NCBI GenBank assembly: GCA_036172665.1
Contig: CM069871.1
Span: 3,286,001-3,350,000 of the forward strand
Length of the DNA: 64,000 nt
DNA from: Prosopocoilus inquinatus
Taxonomy: Eukaryota; Arthropoda; Insecta; Coleoptera; Lucanidae
Reading direction: 5' to 3'
The notes beneath the pieces were generated by a model, which had not been told where the DNA came from, did not search any database, and was given only the letters and a program-made list of their open reading frames with translations. Positions 35,155-46,894 of this stretch are shown here, piece after piece (the stretch's first letter is position 1; every line of letters starts with the position of its first letter). A program made the translations under genes and the position numbers.

Positions 35155-37862
35155 ACCGAGCAAATCGATTGGATAAGTGAGAATGTCAATGACAGTTACG
35201 TCAACTGTCAATCGATGAAGACAGTGAGGGTCAGTTGTACCAAAGATGCATAAACCGACGTTCAACTAAACCAAGTTCAAAGTGAACAAAATCGATTGCA
35301 TCAATTGGATAAGTGAGAATGTCAATGACATTTACGTCAACTGTCAATTGATTAAGACAGTGAGGGCCAGTTGTACCAAAGAAGTTTAAACCGACGTTCA
35401 ACTAAACCAAGTTCAAAGTGAACAAAATATCGAATGCATCTATTGGATAAGTGAGAATGGCAATGACATTTACGTCAACTGTCAATCGATTAAGACAGTG
35501 AGGGCCAGTTGTAGCAAAGAGGTTTAAATTGACGTTCAACTAAACCAAGTTCAAAGTGAACAAAATATCGAATGCATCAATTGGATAAGTGAGAATGTCA
35601 ATGACTTTTACGTCAACTGTCAATCGATTAAGACAGTGAGGGCCAGTTGTACCAAAGAAGTTTAAACGGACGTTCAACTAAACCAAGTTCAAAGTGAACA
35701 AAATCGATTGCATCAATTGGATAAGTGAGAATGGCAATGACATTTACGTCAACTGTCAATCGATTAAGACAGTGAGGGCCAGTTGTAGCAAAGAGTTTTA
35801 AACCGACGTTCAACTAAACCAAGTTCAAAGTGAACAAAATACCAAATGCATCAATTGGATAAATGAGAATGTCAATGACTTTTACGTCAACTGTCAATCG
35901 ATTAAGACAGTGAGGGCCAGTTGTACCAAAGAGGTTTAAACCGACGTTCAACTAAACCAAGTTCAAAGTGAATAAAATTGAATTCATCAATTGGATAAGT
36001 GAGAATGTCAATGACATTTACGTTAACTGTCAATCGATTAAGACAGTGAGGGCCAGTTGTACCAAAGAGGCATAAACCGACATTCAACTAAACCAAGTTC
36101 AAAGTGAACAAAATCGATTGCATCAATTGGATAAGTGAGAATGTCAATGACATTTACGTTAACTGTCAATCGATTAAGACAGTGAGGGCCAGTTGTAGCA
36201 AAGAGTTTTAAACCGACGTTCAACTAAACCAAGTTCAAAGTGAACAAAATCGATTGCATCAATTGGATAAGTGAGAATGTCAATGACATTTACGTCAACT
36301 GTCAATCGATTAAGACAGTGAGGGCCAGTTGTAGCAAAGAGGCATAAACCGACGTTCAACTAAACCAAGTTCAAAGTGAACAAAATACCAAATGCATCAA
36401 TTGGATAAATGAGAATGTCAATGACTTTTACGTCAACTGTCAATCGATTAAGACAGTGAGGGCCAGTTGTACCAAAGAGGTTTAAACCGACGTTCAACTA
36501 AACCAAGTTCAAAGTGAATAAAATTGAATTCATCAATTGGATAAGTGAGAATGTCAATGACATTTACGTTAACTGTCAATCGATTAAGACAGTGAGGGCC
36601 AGTTGTACCAAAGAGGCATAAACCGACATTCAACTAAACCAAGTTCAAAGTGAACAAAATCGATTGCATCAATTGGATAAGTGAGAATGTCAATGACATT
36701 TACGTTAACTGTCAATCGATTAAAACAGAGAGGGCCAGTTGTACCAAAGAGGTTTAAACCGACGTTCAACAAAACCAAGTTCAATGTGAACAAAATCGAT
36801 TGCATCAATTGGATAAGTGAGAATGGCAATGACATTTACGTCAAATGTTAATCGATTAAGACAGTGAGGGCCAGTTGTACCAAAGAGGTTTAAACCGACG
36901 TTCAACTAAACCAAGTTCAAAGTGAACAAAATATCAAATGCATCAATTGGATAAGTGAGAATGTCAATGACTTTTACATCAATTGTCAATCGATTAAGAC
37001 AGTGAGGGCCAGTTGTACCAAAGAGGTTTAAACGGACGTTCAACTAAACCAAGTTCAAAGTGAACAAAATATCGAATGCATCAATTGGATAAGTGAGAAT
37101 GTCAATGACATTTATGCCAACTGTCAATCGATTAAGACAGTGAGGGCCAGTTGTACCAAAGAGGTTTAAACCGACGTTCAACTAAACCAAGTTCAAAGTG
37201 AACAAAATATCAAATGCATCAATTGGATAAGTGAGAATGTCAATGACTTTTACATCAATTGTCAATCGATTAAGACAGTGAGGGCCAGTTGTACCAAAGA
37301 GGTTTAAACGGACGTTCAACTAAACCAAGTTCAAAGTGAACAAAATATCGAATGCATCAATTGGATAAGTGAGAATGTCAATGACATTTATGCCAACTGT
37401 CAATCGATTAAGACAGTGAGGGCCAGTTGTACCAAAGAGGTTTAAACCGACGTTCAACTAAACCAAGTTCAAAGTGAACAAAATATCGAATGCATCAATT
37501 GGATAAGTGAGAATGTCAATGACATTTACGTCAACTGTCAATCGATTAAGACAGTGAGGGCCAGTTGTACCAAAGAGGTTTAAACGGACGTTCAACTAAA
37601 CCAAGTTCAAAGTGAACAAAATATCGAATGCATCAATTGGATAAGTGAGAATGTCAATGACATTTACGTCAACTGTCAATCGATTAAGACAGTGAGGGCC
37701 AGCTGTAGCAAAGAGGTTTAAACCGACATTCAACTAAACCAAGTTCAAAGTGAACAAAATCGAATGCATAAATTGCCAAATGTTTTTAAGATTCTGTACG
37801 AATTTTTTTACTTTGAACTTGGTTCATTTGAACGTAAATTTAAACCTCCCTGGCCCTGACAT
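35155..37862. repeat. 136-137 bp satellite array, about 19 copies, in mamo intron
   Basis: CCAAGTTCAAAGTGAACAAA recurs about 19 times between 35270 and 37738 in steps of 136-139 bp. The unit also contains GCATCAATTGGATAAGTGAG, TCAATGACATTTACGTCAAC, GTCAATCGATTAAGACAGTG and AGGGCCAGTTGTACCAAAGA. Higher-order structure is visible: a four-unit block ending at 36087 repeats at 36633 (546 bp), and two-unit blocks with ACATCAATTGTCAATC repeat about 275 bp apart near 36976 and 37251. At the right edge, 37811-37862 carries an inverted partial copy (CTTTGAACTTGGTTCA...CTGGCCCTGAC). The array ends about 50 bp from the donor site of the BTB exon. The 61-codon minus-strand frames recur because the units are alike and are not genes. 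Confidence 0.95.
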
Positions 37863-37914
37863 TTAAAGCCGCTTAAGATGAATGGTATGGTTTATAAATT
37901 GGGAAGTAACTTAC

Positions 37915-38610
37915 CAGAGGCACTTGTTGAACTGGTGGCATATTGGAGGGTCCAGGTAGTGGCTCATTTTTGATAGGTGAAGCAAGCCTATTGCATATCG
38001 TGGGTGCTCCGAGCGTAGAACAAGAACTAACATTATTACCATTACTGTGCATACTCATATCACTAGGTCTACACTCTTCAGGTGGCGTGTCAGATCGCGC
38101 CGGTTCAACTGAAGCGGGCCGATCGGGCGTCCGACACATCTTTGGGGGCGTGGGCACGCTATCTCTTTCATCTAATCTCTTGTTGACCAACTCCGTCGGT
38201 TCGGTCTGCTCCGGCTCTGCCTCCTGCTTGTAGTCCCTCGAAGGGCCGAGGTTCGTCATTTCGGCCAGACCTTTGACTTTCAGACTCTCTGCGGTTTTCA
38301 GTAAAGCGGACAACTGGCAATATTCGACGTTGACCTCACCCTTGTACATGAATTCGATTAGGGTGCGTAGTTCGGAGAAGCGCACGTCTTTCAGAATGAC
38401 GATGGGGTGGCGACTGGGGTGGTCTACGAAGAGCGTTTGGAAATACGAAGAGCAGGCGGAGAGGACTACTTTATGAGCGCGAATAGAATGGCCCTCCGAG
38501 CAGGCCAGCGTCACGTCGACAAGGCTCTCGTCTCGTAGTAGTTGGCTGAACACTCCCAGTAGGTTACTCTGATGATTGTTCCACCTTAGGCAATAGTGCT
38601 CACTTCCCAT
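37915..38610 (-). CDS. mamo: mamo exon with BTB/POZ domain (N-terminal 232 residues)
   Basis: The start is MGSEHYCLRWNNHQSNLLGV, the canonical opening of the insect ttk/BTB family (HYCLRWNNHQSNLL). An in-frame ATG 17 codons upstream is unlikely to be used, because an acceptor (TTTGTTTCAG) lies between the two. Residues 1 to about 118 are a complete BTB domain, including the VDVTLAC, RAHKVVLSACSSYF, HPIVILKDV and EFMYKGEVNV blocks and the ending LLKTAESLKVKGLAEMTN. This domain dimerises and recruits cofactors in the nucleus. Residues 119-232 are a low-complexity linker rich in E, P, S and T. It contains IKNE, a psi-K-x-E sumoylation consensus, and PSDMS, which is only loosely like a CtBP-binding PxDLS motif. 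The exon ends after PPVQQVPL at a strong GTAAGT donor. Reading through the donor would add 13 residues before a stop. Related paralogues (ttk, lola, fruitless, broad) share the domain, but the QLSALLKTAESLKVKGLAEM stretch favours mamo. Confidence 0.85.
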
Positions 38611-38627
38611 TTCTAAGACAGACCACA

Positions 38628-39027
38628 CTGAAACAAAACAAACACACCAATTAAAAAACAATGTCGCATCTCATTTGGAGCGAGGCACTCCCAAACATGT
38701 TTTGGTTGGCAAAACTCAAAAAAAAAGAAAAACAAAAATTACATTAGGTATTTCTATTGATTCAATAATTCAGAGTCAGTGTGGTTGTATGTATAATGCA
38801 CGCATCAGGAACAAACGTGTACTGAGTGTAGATACATACGTGCGAGTGTGATAAGGCAAGGATATTTCGTATTCATGTTGCTAAGATAAAAACCTTTCCA
38901 AATAAATCGTGGTTGATTGTTCTGTTAAGTGTGTGACATCAAGAAATATTTGACTACTTTTTTTTTCCTAATTCGACACTTTGAAACTCAAGCCAAGTTA
39001 CTTCGACTCTTTCTAATTTTAAGGTTA
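38628..39027. other. intron upstream of the BTB exon
   Basis: On the minus strand the acceptor TGTTTTGTTTCAG lies at 38628-38640. The rest is AT-rich noncoding sequence without a recognised exon. Confidence 0.55.
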
Positions 39028-39090
39028 TGTACACGATCATCTCATACTGTACACGATCATCTCGTACTGTACACGATCATTTCGTACTAT
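39028..39090. repeat. 20 bp tandem repeat, three copies
   Basis: The unit is GTACACGATCATCTCGTACT, with one or two changes between copies. Confidence 0.85.
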
Positions 39091-40280
39091 TTAAGTCGAG
39101 AAGAAGGTTTCCAAATTATTTCTTAATGAATAGAATAAATGGGCAAAGGGCAACCAAAAAGGTTGAAGATAGAGGAAGCAAGAGCACAGCTTAAATCCTC
39201 CACCCTGAGATATACAGATACATGAGGGATGGAAGATTATGAAGACGACCGTCTCGTTTGTTTGAGCCAAGAAAAATGTGTCCAAAATGTTCCTCAATTT
39301 AGCAGAAACTGTGAATGTCAACGTACAACCAAAGTGGCTCAAGTACTCAAGTACCATGAGGGTTGGTATAACAAAACGAATTTTTGACATCCTCTGGACT
39401 ATCGATTGAAAAAGTATTTTGAAAGGTAAAATACGCCTTAAGAGAGTTAGATCAAGAACTGCGAAATGCAGGGAGAGAATGCCCATGTGTCCTGCAATAC
39501 CTGGATTTGTGATGATTGGCCTGAGAGAATGGAGACCAAGAGAGTACCGCCCCATTTCTTCGCTGTTCTAAATCTTCGTGAAGGTGATCAAAACAGAAAA
39601 GGACACGCATCAACCGATAGGGTACAAGAATTTCCATAGCATATCATATCTACTTCTTCACAGAGTGCCCCAGGCACAAATACAGCATTCCTCATTATTT
39701 TTTTTTTTTTTTTGATTGAGGAACTGAAACTGTTTTTCAGAAGGAAGAGATAACAGAATATATTATAACAAATACTGAAGAGACGAAAACTCATCTCCAC
39801 AAAACCATGGTGGATATGCAGATTCGAGAAGAGAGAAGAAATGTTTAAGCAGCCATCCATCGACTTCCTCATTGCCCGAATTCCACAAATAGAATAAGCA
39901 AATCATATCATCCTACCATATTTTGTTGATTACGACAAGGCCTTTGGCAGTGTGGGAATTGAGGAACAACTGAAGAATCGATTTCCGTTATTAGGGGTGG
40001 GTTTAGGGAGGGGCAATTGTCTACCTTCTGCCCAGTCGGTTTATACAATTTTAAAATTCGCGATTTTCCGTCGGAGGTCGGAAGAGTAAGGCGATACGTC
40101 GAAAAGTCTCTTGGATGTGCCGCGCATTTACTCTCACCCTCCCCTCCCTTACAGGGTTATCATCCGGATCTACTGTGACCCTTTGCCATTTTCAGGTCAG
40201 TACAATCGCCCTACATTCTTTTAGTCCGTCTCAACTAAGGGTTGTTAATGTACAATTTTCTGACGAATCAATCATGTATT
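39091..40280 (+). pseudogene. decayed non-LTR retrotransposon fragment (reverse transcriptase remnant)
   Basis: At 39922-39990 the plus strand reads FVDYDKAFGSVGIEEQLKNR, close to the FVDYEKAFDSV block (the first catalytic aspartate region) of LINE reverse transcriptases. The upstream phrase, about 25 residues earlier, is consistent with the segment that normally precedes it but is broken by stops. The rest of 39091-39900 has frames with stops on the plus strand and no clear second motif, so element boundaries are unknown. The opposite-strand ORF at 39091-39555 (154 codons) shows no family resemblance and is taken as a shadow. A poly-T/A tract at 39698-39713 interrupts it. Confidence 0.45.
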
Positions 40281-40536
40281 TCTGCCCCCCTCCCCCCCCC
40301 CCCCCTCTCCTCCTTCACCCACCCAAACATTCCCTAAATGTGACCGATCGAGCGGCGATATTGGGCACTGGCCAAAGTAAAAAAAATTGTAAAACTTCAA
40401 AAAATTGTGGGCGGAAGGCAGCAAGAAATTAGATTGGATTGCGTTGGTATTTTCTGCAATTAATGTTTGACTTGTCGATTGGCTTTGTGTTAATTCCGGT
40501 TCCATGTTCTTTCCTTCATCCAGATTTGGAGAATCT
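40281..40536. other. noncoding DNA with a C-rich tract
   Basis: A C-rich tract of about 30 bases at 40285-40315 contains a run of at least 14 C. No gene is recognised. Confidence 0.6.
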
Positions 40537-40775
40537 TGGGAAAAATCTTCTTTTGGGCTTCTACTTCGCAAGAAATCTTCTTTTGGGCTTCTACGTTGAA
40601 AAAAAATCTTATTTTGGGCTTCTACCTTGGAAAAAAATCTTCCCTTGGGCTTCTACCTTGGAAAAAAATCTTCCCTTGGGCTTCTACCTTGGAAAAAATC
40701 TTCCCTTGGGCTTCTGCCTTAGGAAAAATCTTCTTTTTGGGCTTCTACTTTGGAAAGATCTTCTTTTGGGCTTTT
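40537..40775. repeat. 31 bp minisatellite, eight copies
   Basis: The unit is GGAAAAAATCTTCCCTTGGG + CTTCTACCTTG, with variation CTTC/CCCT and occasional one-base changes in the A-run. Because 31 is not a multiple of three and A-run length varies, a plus-strand frame of 166 codons (Leu-Gly-Phe-Tyr repeats) happens to stay open; it has no known domain and I do not call it a gene. Confidence 0.9.
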
Positions 40776-43440
40776 TGCACCTCCTGATCTCCTTCATGAC
40801 GTTTCCGTCTTGGATTTACCAACCTTTTAAATGTTGCAAGGACTTCGTCTCCTACGTTTCTTTTTCCCGAAACTGGATTTTGAGTTTTTGTTTCAGATCG
40901 CACAACTTCCGCGCTCAATTTTCGAGATTTTTTTTTTAAATCTTTGTCTTCAGCTTCTTCTTCTTGGGCTTTCATCCCATAATGTTCAGTGCTTTTCTCT
41001 TCAATCTGTCCTCGAGGTCTTCCAGAAAGACTTATGAGAGGGAAGGAAACTGTTGCCATTAATTGCAGCAGTTGACAGATCCTTTTTAATAGTTGCTTTC
41101 ACATTCCCTTCACAAGGGCAGCTATCTAAGGCTTTTAAAATAATCGTTTGTTCTTATTAAAACGCAGCAGTATCACGTTCAAGGTCATTCGTCCAAGATT
41201 AACAATAAGCAGAGACGTCAAAGCCTTTTCCCCTTTCAATGTTAAGTTACTTATGATTAATATCATGTCATGGTAATAGGAAAAGAGCTAAATTTAAAAA
41301 AAAGAGGTCGTTCTGCAGGGTGACTTAATATCCTCAAAAATATTTACCCTCTCATCTCTTGTAGGATTTCTTCCTCCAACTTCTTGTACTCTCCTTCTCG
41401 TCTCCTAATAGTCCTACTCTTTTCCTCCTCCTTTTTCTTCTGTTTTTTTTTTTAAAGAAGGACAAAGTATAAACCCCTGTCTTTTCTATCTTCTTATAAA
41501 TGTATTCACCCCCCATAAAATCTCTGGAGACAATTGTATGATGGATATTAGGATATTACATTTATGGGGAGGGTGGAAAGATCTGGCCTACTCTGGTAAA
41601 GCATTTATCCGATTTATAACAGCTAGTGACTATTGTTCTCTAATGGTTGCTTCTCTCTCACGTAGAACAAGAAGAACAGCTCTCTGAGATTCGGGGAGTC
41701 CAGGGACTTTAAGCTTCGGGTTCCTTTTTATTAAAGCGTAACCACCAGAGTAGACCATCACGTTCGAGTTGATCCTTCGAAGACCAACAACGAACAAAAG
41801 CGGCATCAAAGCCCTTTTTCCTTGTCATTTTAAGGTTAAGGTTATGACCATGTCATGGGTTAATCAAAAAAAAAAGGCATACAATCCCCAAACGATTTAC
41901 CCTTTTCTTGTAGGGTGGATTTTTTGATGTGTTTCTTCAACCTGTTCTTTTCTTCTTAAGTTTTCCTTCGCAAAGTGTCTTCTAAACAGCAAATATTTTG
42001 CTTTCTGACGCTTAAAGGAAGGAAGACTGTTACTACCTTTATACTATTTAATTTGGTTTACTCTGGCGAGAATTTCTTCGTCAGTTGTTTATGGCGAGTA
42101 GTGACAACCATCACAAGTCAAGTGGAAGCGGTGGAGTTCAAGGGTTTGTTAATTAAGGTCACTCCTCGAACCCCAATAATAAACTTTTTTTCCATTCACT
42201 TTTCATTGTGAAGCTGTTCTTATGACCATGCCGAAGGGGGCGGGAGTGAGTTTATCTTTTAACTATTCATCCTTCTCTGAGGAAACTGTTCAGATTTTTT
42301 GAATTGGACAGAACTAAAAAATGTCAAAGCTCATTCTAAATTTTGCAAACCGTACCACAAGCTTCAATTGGAAGCTTTAAATGGAAGCTCTGCGTGCTTG
42401 GTTTTTAAAATGCGTCTCTTGTTTTTTTTTTGCTATTGAGTGCCCAAAATTGGTTCAACAAATTGTTGGAAAAACTTCGTGATGTAGGAACTTTTGGTTG
42501 AAAAGCTGATAATGGAGCTCCCCTTCTCCCCTCCCAAAAAAAAAGAACACCTGAAGTTGCGGCGGATGTTGCAGCAGAGCAAGAATGGTACGATCTCCTA
42601 AAATGTTCCTTCTCAGGATGGTATAGGAAACTAAACCAGCCAGAAAATATTAAAAACTGATTTAAATCTTCTTCGGCTGTTTAAGAGCTTCTTCCACGAG
42701 ATTCCAGTGTTAAGATGGCATATTGCCAGACGTTTATAAATCACTTAGATAATAATGGCACCTTGGATTTAATATTTTTTGTGAACGAAGTATGGTTTCA
42801 TCTTTCGGGTTAAGAAAAACAAAAAAAAAACATTCTGAACATCTGCCATGATTGTTAATAAAATTGCTTTAAATTAAACTCAAATCTGGTGAAAGAAAAT
42901 ACTAAAGACGATCAATCGACAATTAAAAAAATAAAACCGTGTCAAATAACAAAGAAAAAGCAGAGCAAAATATGATAAATTGAAACATATGCAAAACATT
43001 TAGATCAAAAAATTGATTATAAGATTACGTGCCTAAACTGTATAGATAGTTAAAAAATAAAAACAAAACAAATGAAATCGATTAAAAAAAAACAAAGGTC
43101 CATAGATATTAAAAATTGAATTAAATAAGGTTAAGTAATGAATTTAAAAAAATAAAACAAAAATCGAATGAAGATGAATTTATGACGAAAATAAGAATTT
43201 TGCAAGTCTGAGTCAAATCGAATCAATCAAATCAAAAATGTGAACAAAAGAAGAAAAAAAAACAAGAGAATCCAACTGATAATTCAAATATAAATTAGGG
43301 TCAAATCGGATTAAGAAAAACGAAAACACGATCGATTTTTAATTTAAAAATTAATGAACAAAAGTTAAATTTAACAACTTTCTCATTCAAGGTCGATTAA
43401 AAAAAAAAACCTATTAAAATCTAAGTTCGTACGTAATATT
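40776..43440. other. noncoding DNA with very diverged repeats
   Basis: No gene is recognised. Weak repetition links about 41170-41400, 41750-41930 and 42160-42230 (AAGGTCATT/GAGTTGATCC, CAAAGCCTTTT/CAAAGCCCTTT, ATGACCATGTCATGG or a variant, TTGTAGGRT), with spacing near 600 and 400 bp. A 9 bp inverted pair CCCCATAAA/TTTATGGGG flanks 41512-41563. The A-rich stretch 42820-43400 resembles in style the satellites at 59-61 kb. Confidence 0.4.
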
Positions 43441-44060
43441 GAAGCGCTATCTGCTGTTCCAAAAAGAAAATTAATTTAATCGAACATTTTAATACGACGC
43501 GACGTGCTGATTATATTCTCAGTGAAATCATCAGGGCGCCATCTTATTCCAAAATTAAATCGATAGATAGATAGAACCAAAGCGCGCGAGGAACATGCGA
43601 GGAATCATTTACAGCGCCATCTCTTGGCCAAAAGAGAAAACAATGTTAACCGAATTTTAAAACATATCTCATCGCTGAAGTCCTCACAGCACTCTTTAAT
43701 TTTAGTTAAAAAAATTACTTCTAACGTTTTAAATAACTAATTAATTATTTTTAAGAAATTGAAAGGAAACATCATTATCATTTAGTGCGCCATCTCTTGG
43801 CTAAAACGGAAGTCGAACTTTGAAACGGTTTTAAAACATTGCCGACGTTCTCACCTCAATTTTTAATTTTAGCTTTAAATAAATGATTTTTTTTTCAATT
43901 ATTTATTTTCAATGGAAACTACAAGGATTTTAAAGAAGACATCATCATCATCACTTAGAGCGCCATCTCTTGGCCGAGAAGGAAATCTATTTTAGTCCCA
44001 TTTTAAAACATGTTTCATCGCGGACGTTTTAGTTTGTTTTAAAAGATTTTCTTTAATAAC
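43441..44060. repeat. decayed repeats carrying GCGCCATCTCTTGGCC (- orientation)
   Basis: GCGCCATCTCTTGGCC or a close variant occurs at about 43539, 43613, 43788 and 43961, with a more diverged form (GCGCTATCTGCTGTTCC) at 43445. Each is usually followed by AAAA and an A/T-rich stretch with CATCGCNGA. The motif is the reverse complement of the one clustered at 21.2-23.9 kb. Confidence 0.6.
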
Positions 44061-44248
44061 TAAGGTTGCATCTATTTCATAATCGAGCTAAAGGTGACTT
44101 ATATTAAATCACTTTCAGATGTCAAAATAATCGTGAAAATACATTTTATTATTTGCGCAACAGAATGTGACTTTTTTAATTTTAAGCGTCTTTAGATTTA
44201 GAATTTTCTACTGCTATACTCTGTTTTTGTTTTTTTTTTAATTTCAGA

Positions 44249-44379
44249 GGAGTACTTTGAAATTTTGGCGCTAAAAGCGAGCTTTGTCATTGGTCAAACG
44301 AGTTTTGTCATCACTGATCAATTCCGGTCAGCTACCAATGACAAAGCTCGTTTTTAGCGCCAACATTTCAAAGTACTCC
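44249..44379. mobile_element. 131 bp stem-loop, 45 bp arms
   Basis: The left arm 44249-44293 (GGAGTACTTTGAAATTTTGG...TTTGTCATTGG) is almost the exact reverse complement of the right arm 44335-44379 (CCAATGACAAAGC...AAGTACTCC). The 41 bp loop contains GTTTTGTCATCACTGATC. It fits a small MITE or foldback element; no convincing target duplication is seen. Confidence 0.75.
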
Positions 44380-46424
44380 TTCGAAAAACAAAAAAAAAAA
44401 AAACAAAAAACAGGGTGCGGTGCTTTTTAAGTGAGTGAACAGGAGGACCCTGAACGTCAAAATATTCACACCATAACCTCTAATGTACGGAGCGGAGCGC
44501 GAGTCGATCAGCAGGATGTGCAATCGTATAAAAAAAATCCGCCTTTTTAATTACTTCAAATTTAAATAAATGATGGTCTGGCATTTTCCGGTTCGCCATT
44601 TAAATGCTCCAATATCTGTGGCGTTTTGTAATTTCCTTTTTGGGAAAGAGAGTACAGGATCAAGTACATTACCCTGCGGTACTCTCACCTATACCTACAG
44701 GAATTTTGTTGACTTGAAGAATACATTTTTTTTCTTTTTCATGCATTAAGCAAATTTCTTGCATGAATATTTATGTATGTATTTATAAGTAATCTACATG
44801 CTTTTATAAATAATAATAATAATGATAAACGTCTCTCAGACACAATTACGCATGAAATTAATGACACGAGGATTTATTTTTTGGATTGCATTTCAAGTTC
44901 TATGACAAAAGAATTGCTAGTGCAGAGGGAAAATTTTAATGTAGAGTATTGGCCCAAGTACATTGCCCTGTGGTATTTTCGTTTTAAACACAAGTACGTT
45001 GTAATTATTACAATCTGCGCGTTCGTTTAGTAAATTACATTTCCCCTAAGAACACAACGGTACTATAAAATATGTCCACAATGTCCGTCGGCTAATTAGT
45101 TTCAGTATTACTTTATTTGTGGGTTGTGGCGAGCTGTAGCTTTGGCTGGCGTACGGTATCTCCTGATGTAACATTCGTCCAAAGCAATACTCTGTTAACG
45201 GGGAATGCGTAATTAGAATCTTTTTCGACATGTCAGGCAATAAATGGTTTTGCTCAGTTTATTTCATACATAAAACGCTATTAACCTGCCCGAGCAAAAA
45301 CTTTTCTCCGTTTTGCGAATTTAACTGCAATTACTTACGTCCTATTACAATTACGCAACGACCATTATTGAAGTAATTAATAGTATTCGACCGACTGTCT
45401 GTCCGTCTGTACACGTTTACGAGGAGAGTAATTTCGTGGCTATTATCTTAATATAAAAGGATGTTTTCATATCAACACTAATCACTGCGTTTTTACGCTC
45501 GTTTTTCCTATGCGGAAGCAACGTTAGTTAGGTTAATTGTGTAGAATGTTCCTCCACTTGGAAATTTATTTTATCTGACAGAAGAGATACACGTACATTT
45601 TTCTATTAATTTGATGACTTCATTGTGTGTACAAGTATTCCGAGGAATCCTTCAGCATGAGATAACATTAAAATATTTCTCGCAGTTGCGTGCACGTTCC
45701 GAACTCCCGTGCTACTACCTATTGATTCTTTACTGTGCTTTGGATCATGTTACGAAGACTTTAAGGCAATATTCGTAGGAAGTGGGGTTATCCAGTCTTC
45801 ACTTAATCGTATAGCCCCCAACGTACCAAACCAATCTAGCTGCTACAGTTCTGCCAATCATGTGTACCTATCGCTGTTGGCTCTCTAACAATCAGGAGGT
45901 CACGTGGGTTACAACCAAATTATGAATGCCTTGTATGTACGACGTTCCTTGTCCTATTACAAGAGTTGAATTTTTTTTTTTGGTAAGTTTTGAAAACGTA
46001 GATGTAGGTTTGAAATGTCAGGAAAAGGGGTTGTCCCATTAAAAAGAAAAAGAAGCTTGAAATAATAAGCTGCGAATCTCGCTGCGAACATTATTCCGCT
46101 CGCATTATCTTCTTCACGCACAAACAAGCAGTTATAAAACGGCCAAAGCTGGTTTTTCAACAACCTCCTGTAGTTTCTATGTCGAACAAGTCAATTAGCA
46201 GTACTGGAACACATTATGAATAAAACATGAAGAATGAATGCGCGCTGGCATAATTCGATAGGTACATTTTGATGAAAGCAGAGGAAGCCCTAAATTGGGT
46301 AACTATGATTGATATACATTCAAGTTTTGGAAAAAAAGTACTTTCACAACAAAATTATAATAGATTTACTATCATTTTCATGTTTTTAAGGAGTTGATTT
46401 CTTCGAAAAAGTTTCGTTTTGAAA
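44380..46424. other. noncoding DNA
   Basis: Mostly unique AT-rich sequence. No ORF with a recognisable domain and no strong tandem repeat. An (AAT)n-like run lies near 44808. Confidence 0.45.
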
Positions 46425-46817
46425 CGTTTTGAAACGCAACATAGGAAATCCCATGTTAATTTAAAGGTGCTCGAATACTGGCTTCCCTATTTATTTTACA
46501 GCAAAATTTCATTTGGGTTTCTTAAAGGGCTCGTCAAGATGAATCTGTTTGTGAAGTTTAAGAATTTTTCATTTGCCCAATTTCGAGATATTTTAGAAAA
46601 GATCATTAACGAAAATCAATTTCACCAAACTATCAGCACGGTCTTGATCAGTAAATGTTAAAATACTCAAACTTCACAAACAGATTTATCTTGAAGAGTA
46701 CTTTAAAAAACTTAAGCGAAATTTTGTTGTAGAATAATAAGGAATGCCAATATTCCAGGACTTTTAAATTAACATGGGATTTCCTATGTTGCGTTTCAAA
46801 ACGCAGCACCCTGTATA
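46425..46817. mobile_element. foldback element, ~140 bp arms, CACCCTGTA right end
   Basis: The left arm 46425-46566 (CGTTTTGAAACGCAACATAG...AATCTGTTTGTGAAGTTT) is reverse complementary to the right arm 46664-46806 (AACTTCACAAACAGATT...CTATGTTGCGTTTCAAAACG). The right end continues into GCAGCACCCTGTATAC, giving a CAGGGTGCTGCG terminus like that of the 33.1 kb element. The left terminus has lost the CAGGGTG part and shows a duplicated TTTTGAAACG instead. Confidence 0.75.
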
Positions 46818-46894
46818 CTGGAGATGTATTACATCCTTCCAAGTAACCAAAACGCTTTATTAAATTCTTATAAATGCGGCAAGACCTTAAACTT

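Larger units (their letters stand above)
26200..38627 (-). other. mamo: mamo-like BTB-C2H2 gene model (three coding exons)
   Basis: Spliced model read from the sequence. The first visible exon is 38627-37915, the second 27214-27119 and the third 26796-26200 (stop). All junctions are phase 0: CCTCTG|GTAAGT donor, TTTCAG|TCC acceptor, ACG|GTGAGT donor and TTGCAG|GAG acceptor. The introns are about 10.7 kb and 322 bp. The product is 462 residues with an N-terminal BTB domain, an acidic Pro/Ser-rich linker, one isolated C2H2 finger and a C-terminal array of three fingers. An acceptor ending at 38628 lies 17 bases upstream of the ATG, so the transcript has a further 5' non-coding exon that I cannot place. 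mamo is a nuclear transcription factor needed in the Drosophila germ line and in neuronal identity; in silkworm the orthologue affects pigmentation. The assignment rests on remembered family similarity. Other isoform-specific exons could lie in the window. Neighbouring sequence is noncoding repeats. Confidence 0.8.

Noticed and set aside
35628..36905. Series of 61-83 codon minus-strand ORFs (MNVGLNLFGTTGPHCLNRL-like)
   Set aside because: They are read from consecutive units of the 136 bp satellite and reflect its sequence, not a protein family.
39091..39555. 154-codon minus-strand ORF
   Set aside because: No recognisable domain; it lies opposite sequence interpreted as decayed LINE DNA.
40439..40939. 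166-codon ORF rich in Leu-Gly-Phe-Tyr
   Set aside because: It runs through the eight-copy 31 bp minisatellite; no domain, and its length depends on A-run lengths.
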